A program made the translations under genes and the position numbers. Shown here in pieces: positions 1 to 13,940 of a DNA stretch of 64,000 bases. Source of the DNA: Megachile rotundata (Eukaryota; Arthropoda; Insecta; Hymenoptera; Megachilidae); the NCBI RefSeq assembly GCF_050947335.1, contig NW_027474178.1, forward strand, positions 1 to 64,000, in the 5' to 3' direction. Positions within the stretch are counted from its first letter, which is position 1; the number at the start of each line of letters is the position of its first letter. The notes below the pieces were generated by a model, which saw only the letters and a program-made list of their open reading frames with translations, made no database searches and was not told the origin of the DNA.

Positions 1-1908
1 ATATTATGCTTATATGATCGATAGAACGACAATTACTATACTTAATACTCTTATTATTATCAATCTAATTCATATTATTAGCCAGATTATGCATATTTGA
101 TCCATAGAACGACAATTACTATACCTATTACTCTTATTAATATCAATCTAACTCATATTATTCGCCATATTATGCTTATATGGTCTATAGAACGGCAATT
201 ACTATATTTATTACTCTTATTATTATCAATCTAACTCATATTTTTAGCCATATTATGCTTCCATGGTCGATAGAACGACAATTACTATACTTATTAGTCA
301 TATTATTATTAATCTAACTCATATTAGTAACCATATTATGCAGATATGATCGATAGAACGACAATTACTATACCTATTTCTCTTATTAATATCAATCTAA
401 CTCATATTATTCGCCATATTATGCTTATATGATCGATAGAACTGCAATAACTATACTTATTACTCCTATAATTATCAATCTAACTCATATTATTAGCCAT
501 ATTATGCTTCCATGGTCGTTAGAACGACAATTACTATACTTATTAATCATATTATTATTAATCTAACTCATATTAGTAACCATATTATGCTTATATGGTC
601 GATAGAACGGCAATTTCTATACTTATTACTCTTATTATTATCAATCTAATTCATATTATTAGCCAGATTATGCATATTTGATCCATAGAACGACAATTAC
701 TATACCTATTACTCTTATTAATATCAATCTAACTCATATTATTCGCCATATTATGCTTATATGGTCGATACAACGCAATTACTATATTTATTACTCTTAT
801 TATTATCAATCTAACTCATATTATTAGCCATATTATGCTTCCATGGTCGATAGAACGACAATTACTATACTTATTAGTCATATTATTATTAATCTAACTC
901 ATATTAGTAACCATATTATGCAGATATGATCGATAGAACGACAATTACTATACCTATTTCTCTTATTAATATCAATCTAACTCATATTATTCGCCATATT
1001 ATGCATATATGATCGATAGACCGGCAATTACTATACTTAGTTCTCTTATTGTTATCAATCTAACTCATATTATAAGCGATATTATGCTTATATGCTAGAT
1101 AGAACGACAATTACTATACTTATTACTCTTATTATTATCAATCTAATTCATATTATTAGCCATATTATGCTTATATGATCGATAGAACGACAATTAATAT
1201 ACTTATTACTCTTATTATTATCAATCTAAATCATATTATTCGCCATATTATGCTTATATGATCGATAGAACGGCAATAACTATACTTATTACTCCTATTA
1301 TTATCAATCTAACTCATATTATTAGCCATATTATGATTCCATGATCGATAGAACGACAATTACTATACCTATTACTCTTATTAATATCAATCTAACTCAT
1401 ATTATTCGCCATATTATGCTTATATGGTCTATAGAACGGCAATTACTATATTTATTACTCTTATTATTATCAATCTAACTCATATTTTTAGCCATATTAT
1501 GCTTCCATGGTCGATAGAACGACAATTACTATACTTATTAGTCATATTATTATTAATCTAACTCATATTAGTAACCATATTATGCAGATATGATCGATAG
1601 AACGACAATTACTATACCTATTTCTCTTATTAATATCAATCTAACTCATATTATTTGCCATATTATGCTTATATGATTGATAGAACGGCAATAACTATAC
1701 TTATTACTCCTATTATTGTCAATCTAACTCATATTATTAGCCATATTATGCTTCCATGGTCGATAGAACGACAATTACTATACTTATTAATCATATTATT
1801 ATTAATCTAACTCATATTAGTAACCATATTATGCTTCCATGATCGATAGAACGACAATTACTATACGTATTACTGTTATTATTCTCAATTTTACTCTTAT
1901 TATTGGCC
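1..1908 (+). repeat. B/C/D/E-rich satellite segment with 7-monomer recurrence
   Basis: There is no gene here; the segment is about 23 satellite units. The order D-E-B-C recurs: D units (agattatgcatatttgatcc) begin at 84 and 665, exactly 7 units (581 bp) apart, and each is followed by E, B and C units. An R unit (gaccggcaat) lies at about 996-1078. An F unit ends the segment at 1908; it carries a private caattttactc change. The order from about 330 to 1908 reappears at about 35.1-36.7 kb, and its second half also at 33.57-34.45 kb. Confidence 0.85.
748..829 (+). repeat. 82-bp monomer (one G deleted)
   Basis: A type E unit reading caacgcaatt at 771-780 where sister units read caacggcaatt. The same unit type at 3569, 15602 and 30789 keeps both Gs, so this is a private one-base deletion or a base-calling error. 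Confidence 0.9.
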
Positions 1909-3651
1909 ATATTATGCTTATATGATCGATAGAACGACAATTACTATACTTATTACTCTTATTATTATCAAGCTAACTCATATTATTATCCATATTATGC
2001 TTATATGATCGATAGAACGACAATTACTATACTTATTACTCTTATTATTATCAATCTAATTCATATTATTAGCCACATTATGCTTATACGATCGATAGAA
2101 CGACAATTACTATACTTATTACTCTTATTATTATCAAGCTAACTCATATTATTATCCATATTATGCTTATATGATCGATAGAACGACCATTACTATACTT
2201 ATTACTCTTATTATTACCAATCTAAATCATATTATTCGCCATATTATGCTTATATGATCGATAGAACGACAATTACTATACTTATTACTCTTATTATTAT
2301 CAATCTAATTCATATTATTAGCCATATTATGCTTATATGATCGATAGAACGACAATTACTATACTTATTACTCTTATTATTATCAAGCTAACTCATATTA
2401 TTATCCATATTATGCTTATATGATCGATAGAACGACAATTACTATACTTATTACTCTTATTATTATCAATCTAACTCATATTATTAGCCATATTATGCTT
2501 ATATGATCGATAGAACGACAATTACTGTACTTATTACTCTTATTATTATCAATCTAAATCATATTATTAGCCATATTATGCTGATATAATCGATAGAACG
2601 ACAATTACTATACTTATTACTCTTATTATTATCAAGCTAACTCATATTATTAGCCATATTATGCTTCCATGGTCGATGGAACGACAATTACTATACTTAT
2701 TACTGTTATTCTTATCAATCTAACTCATATTATTAGCCATAATATGCTTATATGATCGATAGAACGACAATTAATATACTTATTACTCTTATTATTATCA
2801 ATCTAACTTGTATTATTAGCGATATTATGCTTATATGATCGATAGAACGACAATTACTATACTTATTACTCTTATTATTATCAATCTAATTCATATTATT
2901 AGCCAGATTATGCATATTTGATCCATAGAACGACAATTACTATACCTATTACTCTTATTAATATCAATCTAACTCATATTATTCGCCATATTATGCTTAT
3001 ATGGTCTATAGAACGGCTATTACTATATTTATTACTCTTATTATTATCAATCTAACTCATATTTTTAGCCATATTATGCTTCCATGGTCGATAGAACGAC
3101 AATTACTATACTTATTAGTCATATTATTATTAATCTAACTCATATTAGTAACCATATTATGCAGATATGATCGATAGAACGACAATTACTATACCTATTT
3201 CTCTTATTAATATCAATCTAACTCATATTATTCGCCATATTATGCTTATATGATCGATAGAACTGCAATAACTATTCTTATTACTCCTATTATTATCAAT
3301 CTAACTCATATTATTAGCCATATTATGCTTCCATGGTCGTTAGAACGACAATTACTATACTTATTAATCATATTATTATTAATCTAACTCATATTAGTAA
3401 CCATATTATGCTTATATGGTCGATAGAACGGCAATTTCTATACTTATTACTCTTATTATTATCAATCTAATTCATATTATTAGCCAGATTATGCATATTT
3501 GATCCATAGAACGACAATTACTATACCTATTACTCTTATTAATATCAATCTAACTCATATTATTCGCCATATTATGCTTATATGGTCGATACAACGGCAA
3601 TTACTATATTTATTACTCTTATTATTATCAATCTAACTCATATTATTAGCC
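1909..3651 (+). repeat. Block S, copy 1 (21 monomers)
   Basis: The block runs L, A, a cacattatgcttatacg variant, L, K, A, L, A, A-like, G, B-like (gtcgatgg), an ataatatgc variant, an acttgtattattagcg variant, then D-E-B-C, an aactgcaataac unit, a gtcgttag B unit, an aacggcaatttc unit, D and E. The same order and private variants occur at 13941-15684 (1,744 bp, one base longer because of the 84-bp unit there), and at 29046-31037 with one extra unit. The offset of about 12,032 bp to copy 2 is 145 units less 3 bases, as the known indels predict. Confidence 0.88.
2407..2489 (+). repeat. Reference consensus monomer (type A)
   Basis: This unit matches the majority base at every position as judged by eye and is a good reference for the family. 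Composition is A29 T34 C14 G6. It holds one ClaI-type ATCGAT palindrome at unit positions 17-22 and two CpG dinucleotides. There is no G from unit position 29 to 80. The sequence catattat occurs near the end of the unit (71-78) and again across the boundary into the next unit, 12 bp later, so there is a short direct repeat around each monomer junction. The TTA/ATT-rich right half suggests possible growth from a simple repeat, which is inference. Confidence 0.9.
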
Positions 3652-4869
3652 ATATTATGCTTCCATGGTCGATAGAACGACAATTACTATACTTATTAGT
3701 CATATTGTTATTAATCTAACTCATATTAGTAACCATATTATGCAGATATGATCGATAGAACGACAATTACTATACCTATTTCTCTTATTAATATCAATCT
3801 AACTCATATTATTAGCCATATTATGCTTATATGATCGATGGAACGACAATTACTATACTTATTACTCTTATTATTATCAATCTATCTCATATTATTAGCC
3901 ATATTATGCTTCCATGGTCGATAGAACGACAATTACTATACTTATTAATCATATTATTATTAATCTAACTCATATTAGTAACCATATTATGCTTCCATGA
4001 TCGATAGAACGACAATTACTATACGTATTACTGTTATTATTCTCAATCTAACTCTTATTATTGGCCATATTATGCTTATATGATCGATAGAACGACAATT
4101 AATATACTTATTACTCTTATTATTATCAATCTAAATCATATTATTCGCCATATTATGCTTAAATGATCGATAGAACGACAATTACTATACTTATTACTCT
4201 TATTATTATCAATCTAATTCATATTATTAGCCATATTATGCTTATATGATCGATAGAACGACAATTACTATACTTATTACTCTTATTATTATCAATGTAA
4301 TCCATATTATTACCCATATTATGCTTATATGATCGATAGAACGACAATTAATATACTTATTACTCTTATTATTATCAAGCTAACTCATATTATTAGCCAT
4401 ATTATGCTTATATGATCGATAGAACGACAATTACTATACTTATTACTCTTATTATTATCAATCTAAATCATATTATTAGCCATATTATGCTGATATAATC
4501 GATAGAACGACAATTACTATACTTATTACTCTTATTATTATCAAGCTAACTCATATTATTAGCCATATTATGCTTCCATGGTCGATGGAACGACAATTAC
4601 TATACTTATTACTGTTATTCTTATCAATCTAACTCATATTATTAGCCATAATATGCTTATATGATCGATAGAACGACAATTAATATACTTATTACTCTTA
4701 TTATTATCAATCTAACTTGTATTATTAGCGATATTATGCTTATATGATCGATAGAACGACAATTACTATACTTATTACTCTTATTATTATCAATCTAATT
4801 CATATTATTAGCCAGATTATGCATATTTGATCCATAGAACGACAATTACTATACCTATTACTCTTATTA
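3652..4869 (+). repeat. Satellite segment leading into the 46-monomer HOR
   Basis: There is no gene here; the segment is about 15 units. It begins with B and C units, then a unit with gatcgatgg and tatctc at 3818, B, F, and a gcttaaatgatcg variant near 4150. It then passes through G, gtcgatgg, ataatatgc and acttgtattattagcg variants into a D unit at 4814. The same order occurs inside the adjacent 46-monomer HOR (about 6.4-7.5 and 10.2-11.3 kb) with one extra A unit, and at 38.0-39.1 and 39.4-40.5 kb. Confidence 0.82.
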
Positions 4870-5311
4870 ATATCAATCTAACTCATATTATTCGCCATAT
4901 TATGCTTATATGGTCTATAGAACGGCAATTACTATATTTATTACTCTTATTATTATCAATCTAACTCATATTTTTAGCCATATTATGCTTCCATGGTCGA
5001 TAGAACGACAATTACTATACTTATTAGTCATATTGTTATTAATCTAACTCATATTAGTAACCATATTATGCAGATATGATCGATAGAACGACAATTACTA
5101 TACCTATTTCTCTTATTAATATCAATCTAACTCATATTATTAGCCATATTATGCTTATATGATCGATAGAACGACAATTACTATATTTATTACTCTTATT
5201 ATTATCAATCTAACTCATATTATTAGCCATATTATGCTTCCATGGTCGATAGAACGACAATTACTATACTTATTAATCATATTATTATTAATCTAACTCA
5301 TATTAGTAACC

Positions 5312-5393
5312 ATATTATGCAGATATGATCGATAGAACGACAATTACTATACCTATTACTCTTATTAATACAATCTAACTCATATTATTCGCC
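5312..5393 (+). repeat. 82-bp monomer, shared aatacaatc deletion
   Basis: A C-type unit (gcagatatg start) with attaatacaatc instead of attaatatcaatc, one T missing. It is the first of seven units in the window carrying this same deletion, so it is a lineage marker rather than a sequencing error. Confidence 0.93.
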
Positions 5394-8300
5394 ATATTAT
5401 GCTTATATGGTCGATACAACGGCAATTACTATATTTATTACTCTTATTATTATCAATCTAACTCATATTATTAGCCACATTATGCTTCCATGGTCGATAG
5501 AACGACAATTACTATACTTATTAGTCATTTTATTATTAATCTAACTCATATTAGTAACCATATTATGCAGATATGATCGATAGAACGACAATTACTATAC
5601 CTATTTCTCTTATTAATATCAATCTAACTCATATTATTAGCCATATTATGCATATATGATCGATAGACCGGCAATTACTATACTTAGTACTCTTATTGTT
5701 ATCAATCTAACTCATATTATAAGCGATATTATGCTTATATGCTAGATAGAACGACAATTACTATACTTATTACTCTTATTATTATCAATCTAATTCATAT
5801 TATTAGCCATATTATGCTTATATGATCGATAGAACGACAATTAATATACTTATTACTCTTATTATTATCAATCTAAATCATATTATTCGCCATATTATGC
5901 TTATATGATCGATAGAACGGCAATAACTATACTTATTACTCCTATTATTATCAATCTAACTCATATTATTAGCCATATTATGATTCCATGATCGATAGAA
6001 CGACAATTACTATACCTATTACTCTTATTAATATCAATCTAACTCATATTATTCGCCATATTATGCTTATATGGTCTATAGAACGGCAATTACTATATTT
6101 ATTACTCTTATTATTATCAATCTAACTCATATTTTTAGCCATATTATGCTTCCATGGTCGATAGAACGACAATTACTATACTTATTAGTCATATTATTAT
6201 TAATCTAACTCATATTAGTAACCATATTATGCAGATATGATCGATAGAACGACAATTACTATACCTATTTCTCTTATTAATATCAATCTAACTCATATTA
6301 TTTGCCATATTATGCTTATATGATTGATAGAACGGCAATAACTATACTTATTACTCCTATTATTATCAATCTAACTCATATTATTAGCCATATTATGCTT
6401 CCATGGTCGATAGAACGACAATTACTATACTTATTAATCATATTATTATTAATCTAACTCATATTAGTAACCATATTATGCTTCCATGATCGATAGAACG
6501 ACAATTACTATACGTATTACTGTTATTATTCTCAATCTAACTCTTATTATTGGCCATATTATGCTTATATGATCGATAGAACGACAATTAATATACTTAT
6601 TACTCTTATTATTATCAATCTAAATCATATTATTCGCCATATTATGCTTAAATGATCGATAGAACGACAATTACTATACTTATTACTCTTATTATTATCA
6701 ATCTAATTCATATTATTAGCCATATTATGCTTATATGATCGATAGAACGACAATTACTATACTTATTACTCTTATTATTATCAATGTAATTCATATTATT
6801 ACCCATATTATGCTTATATGATCGATAGAACGACAATTAATATACTTATTACTCTTATTATTATCAAGCTAACTCATATTATTAGCCATATTATGCTTAT
6901 ATGATCGATAGAACGACAATTACTATACTTATTACTCTTATTATTATCAATCTAACTCATATTATTAGCCATATTATGCTTATATGATCGATAGAACGAC
7001 AATTACTATACTTATTACTCTTATTATTATCAATCTAAATCATATTATTAGCCATATTATGCTGATATAATCGATAGAACGACAATTACTATACTTATTA
7101 CTCTTATTATTATCAAGCTAACTCATATTATTAGCCATATTATGCTTCCATGGTCGATGGAACGACAATTACTATACTTATTACTGTTATTCTTATCCAT
7201 CTAACTCATATTATTAGCCATAATATGCTTATATGATCGATAGAACGACAATTAATATACTTATTACTCTTATTATTATCAATCTAACTTGTATTATTAG
7301 CGATATTATGCTTATATGATCGATAGAACGACAATTACTATACTTATTACTCTTATTATTATCAATCTAATTCATATTATTAGCCAGATTATGCATATTT
7401 GATCCATAGAACGACAATTACTATACCTATTACTCTTATTAATATCAATCTAACTCATATTATTCGCCACATTATGCTTATATGGTCTATAGAACGGCAA
7501 TTACTATATTTATTACTCTTATTATTATCAATCTAACTCATATTTTTAGCCATATTATGCTTCCATGGTCGATAGAACGACAATTACTATACTTATTAGT
7601 CATATTGTTATTAATCTAACTCATATTAGTAACCATATTATGCAGATATGATCGATAGAACGACAATTACTATACCTATTTCTCTTATTAATATCAATCT
7701 AACTCATATTATTAGCCATATTATGCTTATATGATCGATAGAACGACAATTACTATATTTATTACTCTTATTATTATCAATCTAACTCATATTATTAGCC
7801 ATATTATGCTTCCATGGTCGATAGAACGACAATTACTATACTTATTAATCATATTATTATTAATCTAACTCATATTAGTAACCATATTATGCAGATATGA
7901 TCGATAGAACGACAATTACTATACCTATTTCTCTTATTAATATCAATCTAACTCATATTATTAGCCATATTATGCATATATGATCGATAGACCGGCAATT
8001 ACTATACTTAGTACTCTTATTGTTATCAATCTAACTCATATTATAAGCGATATTATGCTTATATGCTAGATAGAACGACAATTACTATACTTATTACTCT
8101 TATTATTATCAATCTAATTCATATTATTAGCCATATTATGCTTATATGATCGATAGAACGACAATTAATATACTTATTACTCTTATTATTATCAATCTAA
8201 ATCATATTATTCGCCATATTATGCTTATATGATCGATAGAACGGCAATAACTATACTTATTACTCCTATTATTATCAATCTAACTCATATTATTAGCCAT

Positions 8301-8630
8301 ATTATGATTCCATGATCGATAGAACGACAATTACTATACCTATTACTCTTATTAATATCAATCTAACTCATATTATTCGCCATATTATGCTTATATGGTC
8401 TATAGAACGGCAATTACTATATTTATTACTCTTATTATTATCAATCTAACTCATATTTTTAGCCATATTATGCTTCCATGGTCGATAGAACGACAATTAC
8501 TATACTTATTAATCATATTATTATTAATCTAACTCATATTAGTAACCATATTATGCTTCCATGATCGATAGAACGACAATTACTATACGTATTACTGTTA
8601 TTATTCTCAATCTAACTCTTATTATTGGCC

Positions 8631-8713
8631 ATATTATGCTTATATGATCGATAGAACGACAATTACTATACTTATTACTCTTATTAATATCAATCTATCT
8701 CATATTATTCGCC
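8631..8713 (+). repeat. Chimeric junction monomer of the 46-mer HOR
   Basis: The left half is type A (gcttatatgatcgatag ... cttattactc). The right half matches the end of a D unit (ttaatatcaatc ... ttcgcc). The next unit begins acattatgc. The equivalent position one period upstream, 4814-4896, is a complete D unit. The exchange point therefore lies within this unit and keeps the 83-bp length. The same chimera is repeated at 12448-12530. Confidence 0.8.
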
Positions 8714-9128
8714 ACATTATGCTTATATGGTCTATAGAACGGCAATTACTATATTTATTACTCTTATTATTATCAATCTAACTCATATTTTTAGCCATAT
8801 TATGCTTCCATGGTCGATAGAACGACAATTACTATACTTATTAGTCATATTGTTATTAATCTAACTCATATTAGTAACCATATTATGCAGATATGATCGA
8901 TAGAACGACAATTACTATACCTATTTCTCTTATTAATATCAATCTAACTCATATTATTAGCCATATTATGCTTATATGATCGATAGAACGACAATTACTA
9001 TATTTATTACTCTTATTATTATCAATCTAACTCATATTATTAGCCATATTATGCTTCCATGGTCGATAGAACGACAATTACTATACTTATTAATCATATT
9101 ATTATTAATCTAACTCATATTAGTAACC

Positions 9129-9210
9129 ATATTATGCAGATATGATCGATAGAACGACAATTACTATACCTATTACTCTTATTAATACAATCTAACTCAT
9201 ATTATTCGCC
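9129..9210 (+). repeat. 82-bp monomer, shared aatacaatc deletion (HOR copy 2)
   Basis: Same one-base deletion as at 5312, exactly 3,817 bp downstream, in copy 2 of the 46-monomer HOR. Confidence 0.93.
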
Positions 9211-12200
9211 ATATTATGCTTATATGGTCGATACAACGGCAATTACTATATTTATTACTCTTATTATTATCAATCTAACTCATATTATTAGCCACATTAT
9301 GCTTCCATGGTCGATAGAACGACAATTACTATACTTATTAGTCATTTTATTATTAATCTAACTCATATTAGTAACCATATTATGCAGATATGATCGATAG
9401 AACGACAATTACTATACCTATTTCTCTTATTAATATCAATCTAACTCATATTATTAGCCATATTATGCATATATGATCGATAGACCGGCAATTACTATAC
9501 TTAGTACTCTTATTGTTATCAATCTAACTCATATTATAAGCGATATTATGCTTATATGCTAGATAGAACGACAATTACTATACTTATTACTCTTATTATT
9601 ATCAATCTAATTCATATTATTAGCCATATTATGCTTATATGATCGATAGAACGACAATTAATATACTTATTACTCTTATTATTATCAATCTAAATCATAT
9701 TATTCGCCATATTATGCTTATATGATCGATAGAACGGCAATAACTATACTTATTACTCCTATTATTATCAATCTAACTCATATTATTAGCCATATTATGA
9801 TTCCATGATCGATAGAACGACAATTACTATACCTATTACTCTTATTAATATCAATCTAACTCATATTATTCGCCATATTATGCTTATATGGTCTATAGAA
9901 CGGCAATTACTATATTTATTACTCTTATTATTATCAATCTAACTCATATTTTTAGCCATATTATGCTTCCATGGTCGATAGAACGACAATTACTATACTT
10001 ATTAGTCATATTATTATTAATCTAACTCATATTAGTAACCATATTATGCAGATATGATCGATAGAACGACAATTACTATACCTATTTCTCTTATTAATAT
10101 CAATCTAACTCATATTATTTGCCATATTATGCTTATATGATTGATAGAACGGCAATAACTATACTTATTACTCCTATTATTATCAATCTAACTCATATTA
10201 TTAGCCATATTATGCTTCCATGGTCGATAGAACGACAATTACTATACTTATTAATCATATTATTATTAATCTAACTCATATTAGTAACCATATTATGCTT
10301 CCATGATCGATAGAACGACAATTACTATACGTATTACTGTTATTATTCTCAATCTAACTCTTATTATTGGCCATATTATGCTTATATGATCGATAGAACG
10401 ACAATTAATATACTTATTACTCTTATTATTATCAATCTAAATCATATTATTCGCCATATTATGCTTAAATGATCGATAGAACGACAATTACTATACTTAT
10501 TACTCTTATTATTATCAATCTAATTCATATTATTAGCCATATTATGCTTATATGATCGATAGAACGACAATTACTATACTTATTACTCTTATTATTATCA
10601 ATGTAATTCATATTATTACCCATATTATGCTTATATGATCGATAGAACGACAATTAATATACTTATTACTCTTATTATTATCAAGCTAACTCATATTATT
10701 AGCCATATTATGCTTATATGATCGATAGAACGACAATTACTATACTTATTACTCTTATTATTATCAATCTAACTCATATTATTAGCCATATTATGCTTAT
10801 ATGATCGATAGAACGACAATTACTATACTTATTACTCTTATTATTATCAATCTAAATCATATTATTAGCCATATTATGCTGATATAATCGATAGAACGAC
10901 AATTACTATACTTATTACTCTTATTATTATCAAGCTAACTCATATTATTAGCCATATTATGCTTCCATGGTCGATGGAACGACAATTACTATACTTATTA
11001 CTGTTATTCTTATCCATCTAACTCATATTATTAGCCATAATATGCTTATATGATCGATAGAACGACAATTAATATACTTATTACTCTTATTATTATCAAT
11101 CTAACTTGTATTATTAGCGATATTATGCTTATATGATCGATAGAACGACAATTACTATACTTATTACTCTTATTATTATCAATCTAATTCATATTATTAG
11201 CCAGATTATGCATATTTGATCCATAGAACGACAATTACTATACCTATTACTCTTATTAATATCAATCTAACTCATATTATTCGCCACATTATGCTTATAT
11301 GGTCTATAGAACGGCAATTACTATATTTATTACTCTTATTATTATCAATCTAACTCATATTTTTAGCCATATTATGCTTCCATGGTCGATAGAACGACAA
11401 TTACTATACTTATTAGTCATATTGTTATTAATCTAACTCATATTAGTAACCATATTATGCAGATATGATCGATAGAACGACAATTCCTATACCTATTTCT
11501 CTTATTAATATCAATCTAACTCATATTATTAGCCATATTATGCTTATATGATCGATAGAACGACAATTACTATATTTATTACTCTTATTATTATCAATCT
11601 AACTCATATTATTAGCCATATTATGCTTCCATGGTCGATAGAACGACAATTACTATACTTATTAATCATATTATTATTAATCTAACTCATATTAGTAACC
11701 ATATTATGCAGATATGATCGATAGAACGACAATTACTATACCTATTTCTCTTATTAATATCAATCTAACTCATATTATTAGCCATATTATGCATATATGA
11801 TCGATAGACCGGCAATTACTATACTTAGTACTCTTATTGTTATCAATCTAACTCATATTATAAGCGATATTATGCTTATATGCTAGATAGAACGACAATT
11901 ACTATACTTATTACTCTTATTATTATCAATCTAATTCATATTATTAGCCATATTATGCTTATATGATCGATAGAACGACAATTAATATACTTATTACTCT
12001 TATTATTATCAATCTAAATCATATTATTCGCCATATTATGCTTATATGATCGATAGAACGGCAATAACTATACTTATTACTCCTATTATTATCAATCTAA
12101 CTCATATTATTAGCCATATTATGATTCCATGATCGATAGAACGACAATTACTATACCTATTACTCTTATTAATATCAATCTAACTCATATTATTCGCCAT

Positions 12201-12945
12201 ATTATGCTTATATGGTCTATAGAACGGCAATTACTATATTTATTACTCTTATTATTATCAATCTAACTCATATTTTTAGCCATATTATGCTTCCATGGTC
12301 GATAGAACGACAATTACTATACTTATTAATCATATTATTATTAATCTAACTCATATTAGTAACCATATTATGCTTCCATGATCGATAGAACGACAATTAC
12401 TATACGTATTACTGTTATTATTCTCAATCTAACTCTTATTATTGGCCATATTATGCTTATATGATCGATAGAACGACAATTACTATACTTATTACTCTTA
12501 TTAATATCAATCTATCTCATATTATTCGCCACATTATGCTTATATGGTCTATAGAACGGCAATTACTATATTTATTACTCTTATTATTATCAATCTAACT
12601 CATATTTTTAGCCATATTATGCTTCCATGGTCGATAGAACGACAATTACTATACTTATTAGTCATATTGTTATTAATCTAACTCATATTAGTAACCATAT
12701 TATGCAGATATGATCGATAGAACGACAATTACTATACCTATTTCTCTTATTAATATCAATCTAACTCATATTATTAGCCATATTATGCTTATATGATCGA
12801 TAGAACGACAATTACTATATTTATTACTCTTATTATTATCAATCTAACTCATATTATTAGCCATATTATGCTTCCATGGTCGATAGAACGACAATTACTA
12901 TACTTATTAATCATATTATTATTAATCTAACTCATATTAGTAACC

Positions 12946-13027
12946 ATATTATGCAGATATGATCGATAGAACGACAATTACTATACCTATTACTCTTATT
13001 AATACAATCTAACTCATATTATTCGCC
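12946..13027 (+). repeat. 82-bp monomer, shared aatacaatc deletion (HOR copy 3)
   Basis: Same one-base deletion, another 3,817 bp downstream, in the partial third copy of the 46-monomer HOR. Confidence 0.93.
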
Positions 13028-13940
13028 ATATTATGCTTATATGGTCGATACAACGGCAATTACTATATTTATTACTCTTATTATTATCAATCTAACTCAT
13101 ATTATTAGCCACATTATGCTTCCATGGTCGATAGAACGACAATTACTATACTTATTAGTCATTTTATTATTAATCTAACTCATATTAGTAACCATATTAT
13201 GCAGATATGATCGATAGAACGACAATTACTATACCTATTTCTCTTATTAATATCAATCTAACTCATATTATTAGCCATATTATGCATATATGATCGATAG
13301 ACCGGCAATTACTATACTTAGTACTCTTATTGTTATCAATCTAACTCATATTATAAGCGATATTATGCTTATATGCTAGATAGAACGACAATTACTATAC
13401 TTATTACTCTTATTATTATCAATCTAATTCATATTATTAGCCATATTATGCTTATATGATCGATAGAACGACAATTAATATACTTATTACTCTTATTATT
13501 ATCAATCTAAATCATATTATTCGCCATATTATGCTTATATGATCGATAGAACGGCAATAACTATACTTATTACTCCTATTATTATCAATCTAACTCATAT
13601 TATTAGCCATATTATGATTCCATGATCGATAGAACGACAATTACTATACCTATTACTCTTATTAATATCAATCTAACTCATATTATTCGCCATATTATGC
13701 TTATATGGTCTATAGAACGGCAATTACTATATTTATTACTCTTATTATTATCAATCTAACTCATATTTTTAGCCATATTATGCTTCCATGGTCGATAGAA
13801 CGACAATTACTATACTTATTAATCATATTATTATTAATCTAACTCATATTAGTAACCATATTATGCTTCCATGATCGATAGAACGACAATTACTATACGT
13901 ATTACTGTTATTATTCTCAATCTAACTCTTATTATTGGCC

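Larger units (their letters stand above)
4870..13940 (+). repeat. 46-monomer higher-order repeat, 3,817 bp, about 2.4 copies
   Basis: Copy 1 is about 4870-8686, copy 2 about 8687-12503, and a partial copy 3 about 12504-13940. The 3,817-bp period is fixed by two independent markers. The 82-bp aatacaatc units start at 5312, 9129 and 12946. The R-type gaccgg motifs have their first C at 5668, 9485 and 13302, with a second R series at 7992 and 11809. The period equals 46 x 83 less 1 because each copy contains one 82-bp unit. R units are 28 and then 18 monomers apart, so the HOR itself contains an older internal duplication. Private differences are few, for example caattcctatacc near 11485. Confidence 0.92.

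Noticed and set aside
2581..2600. Bacterial -10-like TATAAT in G units (gctgatataatcg)
   Set aside because: There is no -35 partner or coding sequence, and AT-rich satellite yields such matches by chance.
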